From positions 65,309 through 129,308 of the forward strand of contig JBCBDX010000010.1 of the NCBI GenBank assembly GCA_038529265.1: a DNA stretch of 64,000 nucleotides, in the 5' to 3' direction. The translations under genes and the position numbers were made by a program. Under the pieces are notes generated by a model. The model did no database searches and had not been told where the DNA came from. It worked only from the letters and a program-made list of their open reading frames with translations. Each line of letters opens with the position of its first letter. Within the stretch, counting starts at the first letter, position 1. Below are positions 8,148-17,678 of the stretch, in pieces. The stretch is from JBCBDX01 sp038529265. GTDB lineage: Bacteria > Pseudomonadota > Alphaproteobacteria > Rhizobiales > Rhizobiaceae.

Positions 8148-11100
8148 ATGATTGATATCAATCCAGTCTGGGACAGAAACAAACGGCGCGATGAGGCCGA
8201 GACCATTGTTGAGCTCGTCAAGATCGCGCGGCTGGATGCATCGTGCCGTGCAGCCATTGTTGAGCGCGCGACAGGCCTGGTGCAAAGAATCCGCAAGGCG
8301 TCTTCGCCTGGTCTCATGGAAGTGTTCCTGGCTGAGTATGGTCTTTCAACAGACGAGGGCGTTGCGCTCATGTGCTTGGCTGAAGCGCTGTTGCGTGTTC
8401 CCGATCCGACCACCATCGACGCGCTGATTGAAGATAAAATCGCGCCATCGGACTGGTCTTCGCATCTTGGCCATTCCAGTTCGCCGTTCGTCAATGCTTC
8501 TACATGGGGATTGATGCTGACCGGCCGCGTTCTTGAAAATGTTGAGCCCGGGATCGCAGGTACGCTTCGCGCAATGGTACGCCGCCTCGGAGAGCCTGTC
8601 ATTCGAACTGCCGTTTCAGCTGCCATCAAGCAGATGGGTCAGCAATTTGTGCTGGGCGAAGACATCGATGCCGCCATGAAACGCGCGCGCAACTTGGAAG
8701 CCAAAGGATACACTTACTCCTACGACATGTTGGGTGAGGCGGCGATCACTGCTTCAGATGCAGCCAGTTATGCGCGAGCATATAGCGATGCGATCAGCAC
8801 AATCGCGTTAGCCTGTGAAAGTGGTGACATAACCGCCAATCCGGGCATCTCTGTCAAACTGTCTGCACTTCACCCACGCTACGAAGTCGCCAAGGCTGAT
8901 CGGGTGATGGAAGAACTCGTCCCGGTTCTTAAGCGTTTGGCCCGCCAAGCGGCTCGTGCAGGTATGGGGCTGAACATCGATGCGGAGGAAGCAGACCGGC
9001 TTGCTCTCTCTTTGAAAGTTATCGAGGCCACCCTCGCTGACCCTGAGCTGGCAGGCTGGGACGGATTTGGCGTTGTGGTTCAAGCCTATGGTCGCCGGGC
9101 AGTGGATGTTATCGATGAACTCTATAGCCTGGCGCAGCTATTTAATCGCCGGATTATGATCCGACTGGTGAAAGGCGCTTACTGGGACACCGAAATTAAG
9201 AACGCCCAAGTTGAAGGTTTAGCCGACTTTCCGGTGTTTACACAAAAGGCTGCCAGCGATGTCAGCTATATTGCGCTTGCGCGAAAGCTCTTGGAAATGC
9301 GCGATCGAATCTATCCGCAATTTGCCACGCACAACGCCCATTCGGTGGCTGCAGTTTTAGAGATGGTTGAGGGTCTGCCGCGAGATGTATTCGAGTTCCA
9401 GCGCCTTCATGGCATGGGCGAGGCGCTGCACGATATGGTCTTGGCGAAGGAGGCTACGCGTTGCCGTATTTATGCGCCTGTTGGCGCGCATCGTGATCTT
9501 CTTGCTTATCTTGTCCGACGTTTGTTGGAGAATGGCGCCAATTCCTCCTTCGTTAATCAGATTGTCGACATTTCTGTTCCGGCATCCGTCGTTGCGGCCT
9601 GCCCATTTGATGCAGTGGCCAATGGTCTGACGAGCGGTGCGCCCGCTCTGAGAACGGGAACTCAACTTTTTGAGCCAGAACGGCGCAATTCGATTGGATT
9701 TGATCTGAACGATGTAACCGAATTGAGTCGTATCAACACAGCGCGAATTAAGCCTCCGGTTCTGCAAGTCGGTCCCATCATCGCTGGCGATCCTGTCGGC
9801 GGTCAACGTGAAAAGATCATCAACCCGAGCAACGGCGAAACCATCGGTACAGTGATCAGTGCGTCCAACGAAGACGTGGAAATCGCCTTGTCGGTTACGG
9901 TTCCATGGGCCGCGTCGGTAGAAGACCGCATCCGCATACTAAATGCAGCCGCTGATCTTTACGAAGCTGAATCCGCAGAAGCTTTTGCGCTTCTTGCCGT
10001 TGAAGCGGGAAAAACTCTCGCAGATGCCGTAGCGGAACTGCGGGAGGCGGTGGATTTCCTGCGCTACTATGCTCTTCAGGCCAGAACTCAATCGGCACCA
10101 GCGCGCGGTGTGTTCACATGCATCAGCCCCTGGAACTTTCCACTTGCCATCTTCTCAGGGCAAATTGCGGCGGCGCTCGCGGCTGGCAATGCGGTTCTTG
10201 CAAAACCGGCTGAGACCACGCCCGCTATTGCGGCTTGGGCCGTAACGAAGATGCATGAAGCCGGTGTACCGAAAACGGCATTACAATTACTTCCGGGCGT
10301 CGGGTCCGACGTCGGCGCGGCGTTAACATCTGATACACGCATTGCGGGTGTGGCATTCACTGGCTCGACCGCAACGGCCAAGCGCATTCAGGCCACCATG
10401 GCAACGGATTGCAAGCCGGGTGCGCCTTTGATCGCCGAGACTGGCGGCCTTAATGCGATGATTGTCGATAGTACTGCGTTGCCTGAACAAGCCATTCGCG
10501 ACATCGTGGTCTCGGCCTTTCAATCAGCCGGGCAACGCTGTTCAGCTTTGCGGTGCCTTTATTTGCAGGATGACATTGCTGAGCCGTTTGTTGACCTGCT
10601 CAAAGGCGCCATGGATGAGCTAACGCTTGGCGATCCATGGGAGATCTTCACGGATATTGGGCCGATCATCACCAAAGAAGCGGCGGACCACATCAATGCC
10701 TATGTTGATAAAAAGGCGGCGGAAGGACAGTTGCTGCACCGTATGTCCACGCCTGCTGAGGGCTCGTTTGTTGGTCCGGCACTGATCCGGGTCAACGGCA
10801 TCGAGGATATTGGGGAAGAAGTGTTCGGGCCTGTTTTACATATCGCGACCTTCAAGGCCAAAGACATCATGGCTGTTGTTGAAGCGATCAATACCACCGG
10901 TAATGGGCTGACATTTGGTTTGCATACGCGCATTGATGATCGGGTACAGTCAATTGCTGACGCTGTTCATGCGGGGAACATCTACGCCAATCGTAATCAG
11001 ATAGGCGCTATTGTCGGTAGCCAACCGTTTGGCGGCGAAGGCATGTCCGGCACTGGGCCCAAAGCAGGTGGGCCAAATTATCTTGCGCGTTTTGCTGCCG

Positions 11101-11606
11101 ACTGCCTTCCAGTTGTTGTAAAAGAGTGGCGAACGCCCGTCGATCTGGAGGCTTTGAAGGTTCAACTGATTGCTTTGGGCGGTGACACGGCTGTCGTCGA
11201 GACAGAAATTCTTCCCGGTCCTACAGGGGAGCTCAACCGGCTCTCAACTCTGCCGCGGCTGCCGATTATCTGTGCTGGACCTGGACCGGAAGCTGCCCGT
11301 GCACAACAAAGAGCAATAACAGAGCTGGGCGGGCATGCCGTACTTTTGGATGGTTGGTTGGAACCGGAAGCGCTACAGTCTCTTCCACCGTTTGGTGGAG
11401 TATTGTGGTGGGGTGATGCTGCAACGGCGCGTTTGTACGCCAAAGCTCTTGCAGCGTTGGAGGGACCCATTATCCCTTTGATCGCTGACCGGCCGGACAA
11501 GGCCCATGCTTGTCTTGAGCGTCATTTGTGTGTGGACACGACTGCTGCCGGTGGCAACGCCATTCTGTTAGCCGATGCGGGCAGCTCACCACGGCGAGCG
11601 GCTTGA
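8148..11606 (+). CDS. putA: Bifunctional proline dehydrogenase / L-glutamate gamma-semialdehyde dehydrogenase
   Basis: Peripheral-membrane flavoenzyme that oxidises proline to P5C and then glutamate, with substrate channelling. It has 1152 residues. The N-terminal half carries the FAD barrel motifs (RLVKGAYWDTEIK). The second half is an aldehyde dehydrogenase with the general-base Glu (AETGGLNAMIVD) and catalytic Cys (SAGQRCSALRC). There is no N-terminal ribbon-helix-helix DNA-binding domain, so it is not self-regulating, which fits a separate Lrp regulator next door. The extra C-terminal region after about residue 1000 is typical of longer type B PutA proteins. It ends 25 bp from the convergent idnD. 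Confidence 0.95.
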   Translation: MIDINPVWDRNKRRDEAETIVELVKIARLDASCRAAIVERATGLVQRIRKASSPGLMEVFLAEYGLSTDEGVALMCLAEALLRVPDPTTIDALIEDKIAPSDWSSHLGHSSSPFVNASTWGLMLTGRVLENVEPGIAGTLRAMVRRLGEPVIRTAVSAAIKQMGQQFVLGEDIDAAMKRARNLEAKGYTYSYDMLGEAAITASDAASYARAYSDAISTIALACESGDITANPGISVKLSALHPRYEVAKADRVMEELVPVLKRLARQAARAGMGLNIDAEEADRLALSLKVIEATLADPELAGWDGFGVVVQAYGRRAVDVIDELYSLAQLFNRRIMIRLVKGAYWDTEIKNAQVEGLADFPVFTQKAASDVSYIALARKLLEMRDRIYPQFATHNAHSVAAVLEMVEGLPRDVFEFQRLHGMGEALHDMVLAKEATRCRIYAPVGAHRDLLAYLVRRLLENGANSSFVNQIVDISVPASVVAACPFDAVANGLTSGAPALRTGTQLFEPERRNSIGFDLNDVTELSRINTARIKPPVLQVGPIIAGDPVGGQREKIINPSNGETIGTVISASNEDVEIALSVTVPWAASVEDRIRILNAAADLYEAESAEAFALLAVEAGKTLADAVAELREAVDFLRYYALQARTQSAPARGVFTCISPWNFPLAIFSGQIAAALAAGNAVLAKPAETTPAIAAWAVTKMHEAGVPKTALQLLPGVGSDVGAALTSDTRIAGVAFTGSTATAKRIQATMATDCKPGAPLIAETGGLNAMIVDSTALPEQAIRDIVVSAFQSAGQRCSALRCLYLQDDIAEPFVDLLKGAMDELTLGDPWEIFTDIGPIITKEAADHINAYVDKKAAEGQLLHRMSTPAEGSFVGPALIRVNGIEDIGEEVFGPVLHIATFKAKDIMAVVEAINTTGNGLTFGLHTRIDDRVQSIADAVHAGNIYANRNQIGAIVGSQPFGGEGMSGTGPKAGGPNYLARFAADCLPVVVKEWRTPVDLEALKVQLIALGGDTAVVETEILPGPTGELNRLSTLPRLPIICAGPGPEAARAQQRAITELGGHAVLLDGWLEPEALQSLPPFGGVLWWGDAATARLYAKALAALEGPIIPLIADRPDKAHACLERHLCVDTTAAGGNAILLADAGSSPRRAA

Positions 11607-11631
11607 GATTGCCTATTCCAACAATGAGTGA

Positions 11632-12669
11632 CTAAGCCTGAAATATGATTTGCGCTTTCATGGAGCGCAAGCGATCGCCCGCCGTTTCAAACGCTTCTAT
11701 GGCGCTATCCAGTGGAAAGCTATGTGAAATCAGTGGTTTGAGATTGATGGCGCCCGACCGCATCTTCGCTACCGCAACTGCAAATTCTTCGTGGAACCTG
11801 AAGGAACCGCGCAGGTCCAGTTCCTTGGCAGTGATCTGCATCATGGGCAATTCCATATCGCCGCCAAGGCCTAATTGGACAATGATTCCGCGTGGTCGAA
11901 GTGCTGCAATGCCTGAGCGTAGAGCTGGTGCCGCACCAGAACACTCAAAGAGGCAATCAAAGGTTCCTTTGCCTTCAGCGTAAGCATCAAGGGCGGCAGC
12001 ATCGTTTGCAACGTTAATAACGCGGTCAGCGCCGACTTGTTTTGCGTATCGCAAGGGTTCGTCAGCCAAGTCGGTAACGATGACCTCACTTGCTCCTGCG
12101 TCGCGCGCTGCAAGGATGCATAGTGTTCCTATTGGTCCTGAGCCGGTGATGAGCACGCGTTTGCCTGTTAGATCACCCGCGCGTCGGGCAGCGTGCAAAC
12201 AGACCGACAGCGGTTCCGCCATGGCTGCTTCTCCGGCGCTTAGTCCACGTGCAATAACGCATTGGCTTTCATCCGCGATGAGCTTCTCTCGAAATGCGCC
12301 CTGGATATGAGGGAAGGGCATCGCCGATCCATAAAAACGCATGTTCATGCAATGGTTATGCAGGTCCGCTTCGCAATATTCACAATGGCCGCAAGGGCGT
12401 GATGGCGACACAGCCACAAGATCCCCAATGGACAGATTTGCGACGCCATCGCCAATTGCCTCAACATGTCCGGCAACTTCATGGCCCAAGATCATCGGTT
12501 CGCGCAAACGAATGGCGCCAAAGCCGCCGTGATTGTAGTAGTGGAGATCAGACCCGCAAATGCCGCCGGCTGCCAAACGAACGAGCACTTGGCCCGCCCC
12601 GAGCGTTGGCGTTTCACGCTCCTCGATGCGCAAATCCTTGGCGTTGTGAATAACCAGTGCTTTCATCAT
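11632..12669 (-). CDS. idnD: L-idonate 5-dehydrogenase (zinc MDR family)
   Basis: Zinc-dependent medium-chain dehydrogenase, 345 residues, predicted to oxidise L-idonate to 5-keto-D-gluconate. The catalytic-zinc ligand region ICGSDLHYYNHGGFG, GHEVAGH, the structural-zinc cysteines CGHCEYCEADLHNHC and the Rossmann motif GSGPIGTL are all present. The start at 12669 (ATGATG) follows AAAGGGAGGCA; upstream in-frame residues are not family-like. It is divergent from idnO with a perfect palindromic operator between them. Sorbitol or xylitol dehydrogenase activity is the main alternative for this fold, but pairing with IdnO and gluconate kinase favours idonate. Confidence 0.85.
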   Translation of the reverse strand: MMKALVIHNAKDLRIEERETPTLGAGQVLVRLAAGGICGSDLHYYNHGGFGAIRLREPMILGHEVAGHVEAIGDGVANLSIGDLVAVSPSRPCGHCEYCEADLHNHCMNMRFYGSAMPFPHIQGAFREKLIADESQCVIARGLSAGEAAMAEPLSVCLHAARRAGDLTGKRVLITGSGPIGTLCILAARDAGASEVIVTDLADEPLRYAKQVGADRVINVANDAAALDAYAEGKGTFDCLFECSGAAPALRSGIAALRPRGIIVQLGLGGDMELPMMQITAKELDLRGSFRFHEEFAVAVAKMRSGAINLKPLISHSFPLDSAIEAFETAGDRLRSMKAQIIFQA

Positions 12670-12736
12670 TGCCTCCCTTTTTAGGGTCGCCACCAAGTCG
12701 GTATCGATCCGTCAAACAGTGTTCCCACACTTGTAA

Positions 12737-12752
12737 ATGTTATCGATAACAT
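12737..12752. promoter_or_regulatory. GntR/IdnR-like LacI-family operator between idnD and idnO
   Basis: Perfect 16-bp palindrome ATGTTATCGATAACAT. It closely resembles the known gluconate/idonate LacI-family operators (GntR consensus ATGTTACCGGTAACAT) and lies between the divergent idnD and idnO starts. No regulator gene is adjacent; the second LacI protein at 22270-23295 is a possible partner. Confidence 0.7.
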
Positions 12753-12797
12753 ATAGAAATGACAAGGAGAGTGAAGAGATTAGTTGGGAGGAATTTG

Positions 12798-13550
12798 ATG
12801 ACGCTTTTTGATTTGAAGGGGCGCACTGCACTGGTGACCGGTTCATCCCAGGGCATAGGTTTGGCGCTCGCAAAAGGGCTGGCTGCCGCTGGTGCTGATC
12901 TCATTTTGAACGGACGTGATGAAGCAAAGTTGAAGGCAGCTGCTGATGCGTTTGACGGCCCTTGCAAGCCGCTGCCATTTGATGTGACGGACCACGCATC
13001 AGTCAAAGACGCCGTTGATCAGTATGAAAGCGCAAACGGGCCTATCGATATCCTCGTGAATAATGCGGGCATGCAGCATCGCGCGGCGCTTGAAGAGTTT
13101 CCGGCGGACGCATTTGAAAAGCTGTTGCAGACCAACATCGCCTCCGTATTCCACGTGGGACAAGCTGTGGCGCGTCACATGATCAAGCGTGGGCAGGGTA
13201 AAATCATCAATATCGCATCGGTTCAGTCTTCCTTGGCGCGACCCTCTATTGCGCCTTACACTGCCACCAAAGGCGCCGTCGCCAATCTCACCAAGGGAAT
13301 GGCAACCGATTGGGCCAAACATGGTCTGCAATGTAACGCGATTGCACCGGGCTACTTTGATACACCACTGAACGCAGCGCTTGTTGCCGATCCTGAATTT
13401 TCTGCATGGCTGGAAAAGCGTACACCTGCCGGTCGTTGGGGTAAGGTTGAGGAGTTGCAAGGTGCTTGTGTGTTCCTGTCATCGGCTGCTTCCAGTTTCG
13501 TAAACGGTCAAACCATCTATGTGGATGGCGGTATCACGGCTTCGCTTTGA
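12798..13550 (+). CDS. idnO: Gluconate 5-dehydrogenase / 5-keto-D-gluconate reductase, SDR family
   Basis: Short-chain dehydrogenase, 250 residues, reducing 5-ketogluconate from IdnD to D-gluconate. The motif TGSSQGIG near the N-terminus, NNAGMQHR, the catalytic Ser in NIASVQ and YTATK are present. Start 12798 follows GGGAGGAATTTG; 13 further residues upstream are not family-like. Its TGA overlaps the ATG of the kinase gene by one base, so the two are translationally coupled. Together with IdnD and the kinase this completes idonate to 6-phosphogluconate. Confidence 0.88.
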   Translation: MTLFDLKGRTALVTGSSQGIGLALAKGLAAAGADLILNGRDEAKLKAAADAFDGPCKPLPFDVTDHASVKDAVDQYESANGPIDILVNNAGMQHRAALEEFPADAFEKLLQTNIASVFHVGQAVARHMIKRGQGKIINIASVQSSLARPSIAPYTATKGAVANLTKGMATDWAKHGLQCNAIAPGYFDTPLNAALVADPEFSAWLEKRTPAGRWGKVEELQGACVFLSSAASSFVNGQTIYVDGGITASL

Positions 13551-14041
13551 TGGCAGAAAAATTCGTCATTATGGGCGTGGCCGGCAGTGGCAAGTCTACT
13601 GTTGGTGAAGCACTCGAGGCGGCTCTCGGATGGCGCTATGTCGATGGCGATCATTTGCATCCGCGTGAGAACATATTAAAAATGGAGCGGGGCATTCCGC
13701 TGACAGACGGGGACCGCGCGCCGTGGCTTAGGCTCGTTGGTGAAGAATTGGCACGCACTGACAGGATGATCGCTGTCGGTTGTTCTGCGCTCAGACGTAT
13801 TTACCGCGACGCCATCAGGCAATCGGCGGGAAGTGATGTCTGTTTCATTTATCTTGCCGGATCGCGTGAACTTATTGAGCGGCGCATGCGCGCGCGAAAA
13901 GGGCATTTTATGCCGGTAACGCTGCTCGATAGTCAGTTTGCTGCGCTGGAGCCGCCTTTCGGCGAAAACGCGATTACCGTCGATATCTCCGGTGATCTCG
14001 ATAGCATTATGGAGCAGATCAAAGCCGGCGTGAGTAGCTAA
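13550..14041 (+). CDS. gntK: Gluconokinase
   Basis: Small P-loop gluconate kinase, 163 residues, converting D-gluconate to 6-phosphogluconate for the Entner-Doudoroff or pentose phosphate route. Walker A GVAGSGKST is at about residues 9-17, and the family's YVDGDHLHP and RRIYRDAIR segments are present. The start ATG overlaps the idnO stop (TGATG at 13548). The last 4 bp overlap the convergent hydroxypyruvate-isomerase-like gene. No dedicated gluconate permease is adjacent, so uptake may rely on the neighbouring ABC system or on genes elsewhere. Confidence 0.92.
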   Translation: MAEKFVIMGVAGSGKSTVGEALEAALGWRYVDGDHLHPRENILKMERGIPLTDGDRAPWLRLVGEELARTDRMIAVGCSALRRIYRDAIRQSAGSDVCFIYLAGSRELIERRMRARKGHFMPVTLLDSQFAALEPPFGENAITVDISGDLDSIMEQIKAGVSS

Positions 14042-14805
14042 CGATACCGATAGGTTTTTATCCAGCCAAGACCTTCCTCAACGGTTTTACCGCGCGGTTT
14101 GTACTCCGCGCCCAAGTGGCCGTCATAGCCGGCATCTTCCAGAACCTTGAAGACATAAGGGAAGTTGATTTCACCGACGTCGGGTTCACCGCGATCATGG
14201 ATGGCGGCAAACTGCACATGACCGATCATGTCGATGTTGGCGCGGATCATGGCTTCCAAATCACCGTGGACGATCTGCATGTGGAAGAAGTCATACATGA
14301 TCTTAAGGTTGGGCGCGCCAACGGCATTGATGGTGTCCACCGCCTGATCGAGCCGCCAGCAATGATAGTTGGGCACGGCGCGCGGATTGAGCGGTTCGAT
14401 AACAATCATCAATCCGCTATCTGCGGCGCGTTTGCATGCATATGATAGGTTCTCTTGATAGACCGCTTCGGCTTTTTTCGCGCCTCCGGTAAGGCCCGCC
14501 ACCGTGTTGATATGGCGGGCATTGATGGCGACGGCATAGTCAATGGCTTGGTCGATCAAAGTTCGAGCCTCGGGCTCTCGACCTGCTACAGCAGCAAGTC
14601 CAAAACAACCCTCTGGACCGAGCGCAGTGTTGATACCCAACATTCGTAAGCCAGTCTCTGACAAGACCTCTGCAATCTCTTCGGCAGGATGCTCATAGGG
14701 AAAATGGCACTCTACCGCATCAAACCCTGCTGCTTTTGCGGCTCGAATGCGCTCCGGTAGAGGGCGATCAAGCCAAAGAAAGCCAAGATTGGCTGAGAAC
14801 TTCAT
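14038..14805 (-). CDS. Hydroxypyruvate isomerase-like TIM-barrel protein
   Basis: A 255-residue member of the hydroxypyruvate isomerase/OtnI branch of the AP-endonuclease-2 TIM-barrel superfamily. Recognisable segments are KFSANLGFLW at the N-terminus, IEPLNPRAVPNYHC with the metal-binding Glu, MYDFFHMQIVHGD, and the C-terminal GAEYKPRG with a further metal-binding Glu. Members interconvert hydroxypyruvate and tartronate semialdehyde or 2-oxo-tetronate isomers. It is the last gene of the minus-strand operon that begins at 21108, so here it probably acts on a breakdown product of the imported compound. The exact substrate cannot be assigned. Confidence 0.8.
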   Translation of the reverse strand: MKFSANLGFLWLDRPLPERIRAAKAAGFDAVECHFPYEHPAEEIAEVLSETGLRMLGINTALGPEGCFGLAAVAGREPEARTLIDQAIDYAVAINARHINTVAGLTGGAKKAEAVYQENLSYACKRAADSGLMIVIEPLNPRAVPNYHCWRLDQAVDTINAVGAPNLKIMYDFFHMQIVHGDLEAMIRANIDMIGHVQFAAIHDRGEPDVGEINFPYVFKVLEDAGYDGHLGAEYKPRGKTVEEGLGWIKTYRYR

Positions 14806-14819
14806 GCTCGATGTAGCCC

Positions 14820-15986
14820 TTAAATGAAGCGAATATAATTCGGGGCAGGCAGATCAAAAGTTTGCCCCGTCGCCGCAATTTTGCCGGTTTCAATATCGCG
14901 GCTGAAAAGTGTCAGGTTTGACGAATCCTGATTGGCGACGACGACTGCTTTGCCGCAAGGTGTGATCGCAAAGTGGCGGGGGAATTTGCCACCGGTCGGT
15001 ACGATATCGATGCGCTCCAATTGGCCATCGGCCAGCACCTTGAAGATGGCCAACGAGTTATCGCCACGGTTGGAAACATAAAGAAAACGAGCATCTGGTG
15101 AGAGCTTGATTTCCGACACGTAGGAAACCTGATCACGGTTCTCGAGGGTCGACACATACTGGATTGGAACAAGCCGCTCTTTTGATTTCTCCGGTTCGCT
15201 ATCATCAAGCTTTGCAACACAGACAGTGTTGAACAGTTCGTTTGAGACATAGCAAATATCCATGGTCGGGTGCATCGCCATGTGCCGCGGACCGGAGCCC
15301 GCCTCGAACGGAATAATAGTGTCGTGCGTTAGTTTTTTGGTTTCTGGATCGTAGCTATATTGAAAAACCGCATTCTCGCCGAGATCCGGGATAAATACCC
15401 AATCGCCCCAGAAATGCGCGCAGTGCGCGTGCGGACCGACTTGCCGGTTCGTCCAGTGGTCCTCGCGATACTCCACCTGACGCCACTGACCAGGCTTGCG
15501 GTGCAATTGCTTGAAGCTCTGGATGGTCTCACCGAGATTGCCATCTTCATCCACTTCGCAGACATCGATGATCGCATCCCAATAGTTGATCACGATCGCT
15601 GCATCTTTTTGTGGTGAGAGTGCCAGATAACAGGTGGATTTGCCCGAGGCATAATAGGTGCCTTGCTCGGTAAGTGCCTGGTCATCGCTGATGTCGTACT
15701 GCACTACCATGCCGGTGCTCTTGATCGTTTCCACGATAGCATAGAGTCTTTTGGCGTTGGAATGAGGGATCAAAACAGCAGGGTTAAGCACCTCAGTTGC
15801 TGTGACTTCCGATACACGTCCGTCTTTCGACATGCGGGCCGTGTGGATGCCGGTACCTTCTGTTGGCGCATAAGGTTGGTGTGCCAACACAGATTGGTCA
15901 GAATAAGTGCCAACCAAAAATGTGTATTCGCGATCCAGCTGGATTTTGCTGGACTGTTCGGTGCGTTCCATAACGTCATCAAGCAT
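14820..15986 (-). CDS. Lactonase-like seven-bladed beta-propeller protein
   Basis: A 388-residue beta-propeller of the 6-phosphogluconolactonase (YbhE/Pgl) and lactonase family. Repeated blades such as LSPDARFLYVSNRGDNSLAIF and ITPCGKAVVVANQDSSNLTLF are clear, and HAHCAHFWGDWVFIPDLGENAVFQY is a typical blade junction. No signal peptide is seen. ATG 15986 is chosen because GGGAGAGGATAG precedes it; a TTG seven codons earlier is possible. In this operon it may hydrolyse a sugar lactone made by the adjacent SDR. Family is firm; the substrate is inferred. Confidence 0.75.
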   Translation of the reverse strand: MLDDVMERTEQSSKIQLDREYTFLVGTYSDQSVLAHQPYAPTEGTGIHTARMSKDGRVSEVTATEVLNPAVLIPHSNAKRLYAIVETIKSTGMVVQYDISDDQALTEQGTYYASGKSTCYLALSPQKDAAIVINYWDAIIDVCEVDEDGNLGETIQSFKQLHRKPGQWRQVEYREDHWTNRQVGPHAHCAHFWGDWVFIPDLGENAVFQYSYDPETKKLTHDTIIPFEAGSGPRHMAMHPTMDICYVSNELFNTVCVAKLDDSEPEKSKERLVPIQYVSTLENRDQVSYVSEIKLSPDARFLYVSNRGDNSLAIFKVLADGQLERIDIVPTGGKFPRHFAITPCGKAVVVANQDSSNLTLFSRDIETGKIAATGQTFDLPAPNYIRFI

Positions 15987-15990
15987 GAGA

Positions 15991-16728
15991 CTATCCTCTC
16001 CCGACAAATGGCATCCCGTTTGCCATCACATTGATATTCAAGACATTCACATCATTAGGCAGGCCGGCCATGTAGACGATGGCGTCGCAAACAGGCTCCA
16101 CGCCGATCACCGGTTCTGCTTTCTTTGATCCATCCGGTTGCAGCACGCCTTCAGCCATCGCATCACCCATGGATGAGGAGATGTTACCCAGATCGATTTG
16201 CCCACAGCAGATGTTGTAACGGCGGCCATCCAAAGCCAGCGATTTGGTCAGGCCCGTAATCGCATGTTTGCTCGCTGTATAGGGAGCTGAAAACAGCCTT
16301 GGCGTTGTAGCCGAAACAGACCCGTTATTGATGATACGCCCGCCATTTTCCTGCTTGCGCATTTGGCCAAAGGCGGCGCGCGCGCAGTAAAAGGCCCCAT
16401 TCACATTGATGGAAATCAGCTTGTCCCAGATTTCGGTGTCAAGCTCATCGCACGGAACTGCAGGTGCTGCGATACCTGCATTGTTGAACAGCAAATCAAC
16501 GCTGCCGAAGGCCTGTACCGTTTTGGCAAAGAGATTGTCGACGTCGGCGGGGGCGCTGACATCGCAGGCAATGCCAATACCCGGTGTCGCAAGCATAGTG
16601 ACAGTTTCATCGAGGCTAGATTGCGTGCGGCCAGCCACGACACAAGTCCAACCGGCCTTGCTAAGCGCGATTGCAACCGCGCGTCCGATACCGCCACCGC
16701 CTCCAGTGACAATTGTGACTTTTCTCAT
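15991..16728 (-). CDS. SDR-family oxidoreductase
   Basis: Classical short-chain dehydrogenase, 245 residues. Gly-rich TGGGGGIG near the N-terminus, NNAG in the middle, catalytic Ser in NGSVSATTPR and YTASK. Start 16728 follows GGAGACGCAA; longer in-frame sequence upstream is shadow coding over the permease gene. It sits between the permease gene and the lactonase-like gene with 4-11 bp gaps, so it is co-transcribed. It probably oxidises the sugar or polyol brought in by this ABC system. Confidence 0.85.
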   Translation of the reverse strand: MRKVTIVTGGGGGIGRAVAIALSKAGWTCVVAGRTQSSLDETVTMLATPGIGIACDVSAPADVDNLFAKTVQAFGSVDLLFNNAGIAAPAVPCDELDTEIWDKLISINVNGAFYCARAAFGQMRKQENGGRIINNGSVSATTPRLFSAPYTASKHAITGLTKSLALDGRRYNICCGQIDLGNISSSMGDAMAEGVLQPDGSKKAEPVIGVEPVCDAIVYMAGLPNDVNVLNINVMANGMPFVGRG

Positions 16729-16739
16729 TTGCGTCTCCG

Positions 16740-17678
16740 TTACCCTTTGACGGCGCCAGCGGTCATGCCAGTGATGATCTGGCGGCTCGCGAAAAGGGTG
16801 AATATGATGGGCGGGATGGCCAGCAGCATACCGGTCGCCATGATGACACCCCACTCCACGTTGAATTCAGACATGTTGTTCACGATCAGGATCGGAACTG
16901 TTTTCGTGTCACGGTCAGACAGCGCTGACGCGAGCAGATATTCATTCCACGCAATGCGGAAGGTGAAGATCGCCGCGGCGGCCAGACCCGGTTTGATGAG
17001 CGGCAACACCACCAAAAAGAAAACCTGAAACGGGCCTGCGCCATCGACGCGTGCCGCTTCTTCCAATTGACGCGGCACTTGCACGATGAAGCTCTGCAAA
17101 ATCCAGATGACGAACGGCAGGTTCATCGCGACATAAATCAAAATGATGCCCGAGTGCGTACCGGCAAGACATACATCGCCGCGTCCGCCGAAGGTTTCAC
17201 GTATGAAGCCGCCGATCAAACCATCTCGATCCAGACAAAACTCGTTGTTCCAAAGGCCGAAAACCGGAACCAACAACACTGCAGGGGGCACCATGCGCAC
17301 CAGCAACGTTGAAACTGAAACCGTATCACGTCCCATGAAGCGGAAGCGCACCAGTGCATAGGCTGCCATACAACCAATGATCAGTGTCAAAGCGGTTGAT
17401 ACCAATGCAATAATCAACGAGTTGATCAGCGAACCACCGAACTTGAGCGAGCAGAAATCCAGATGATCGGGCTCATACCAGAGGATATCGCAGAGCGCCG
17501 TCTCGTAATTCTGTATAGTAGGCAGGAATAAAAGGCCCGTTGCGCCAGAGATGATGTCCACATCCAACTTAAAGGAATTGATGAACATCAGGAAGATTGG
17601 CCCAACTGCCATGAAGATCAGGCATGCGAGAAGCGCGTAGTATGCTGGGTTCTGACGGTCGTAGGTTTTATCAGCCAT
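16740..17678 (-). CDS. Carbohydrate ABC transporter permease (MalG type)
   Basis: Inner-membrane permease, 312 residues, with about six helices, the coupling loop EEAARVDGAGPFQVFFLVVLP and the standard C-terminus GMTAGAVKG. The ATG at 17678 overlaps the TGA of the upstream permease (TGATG). Between two helices it carries a longer cysteine-containing loop (LDRDGLIGGFIRETFGGRG and nearby Cys residues) that looks like an insertion compared with the other MalG-type permeases of this window. Confidence 0.88.
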   Translation of the reverse strand: MADKTYDRQNPAYYALLACLIFMAVGPIFLMFINSFKLDVDIISGATGLLFLPTIQNYETALCDILWYEPDHLDFCSLKFGGSLINSLIIALVSTALTLIIGCMAAYALVRFRFMGRDTVSVSTLLVRMVPPAVLLVPVFGLWNNEFCLDRDGLIGGFIRETFGGRGDVCLAGTHSGIILIYVAMNLPFVIWILQSFIVQVPRQLEEAARVDGAGPFQVFFLVVLPLIKPGLAAAAIFTFRIAWNEYLLASALSDRDTKTVPILIVNNMSEFNVEWGVIMATGMLLAIPPIIFTLFASRQIITGMTAGAVKG

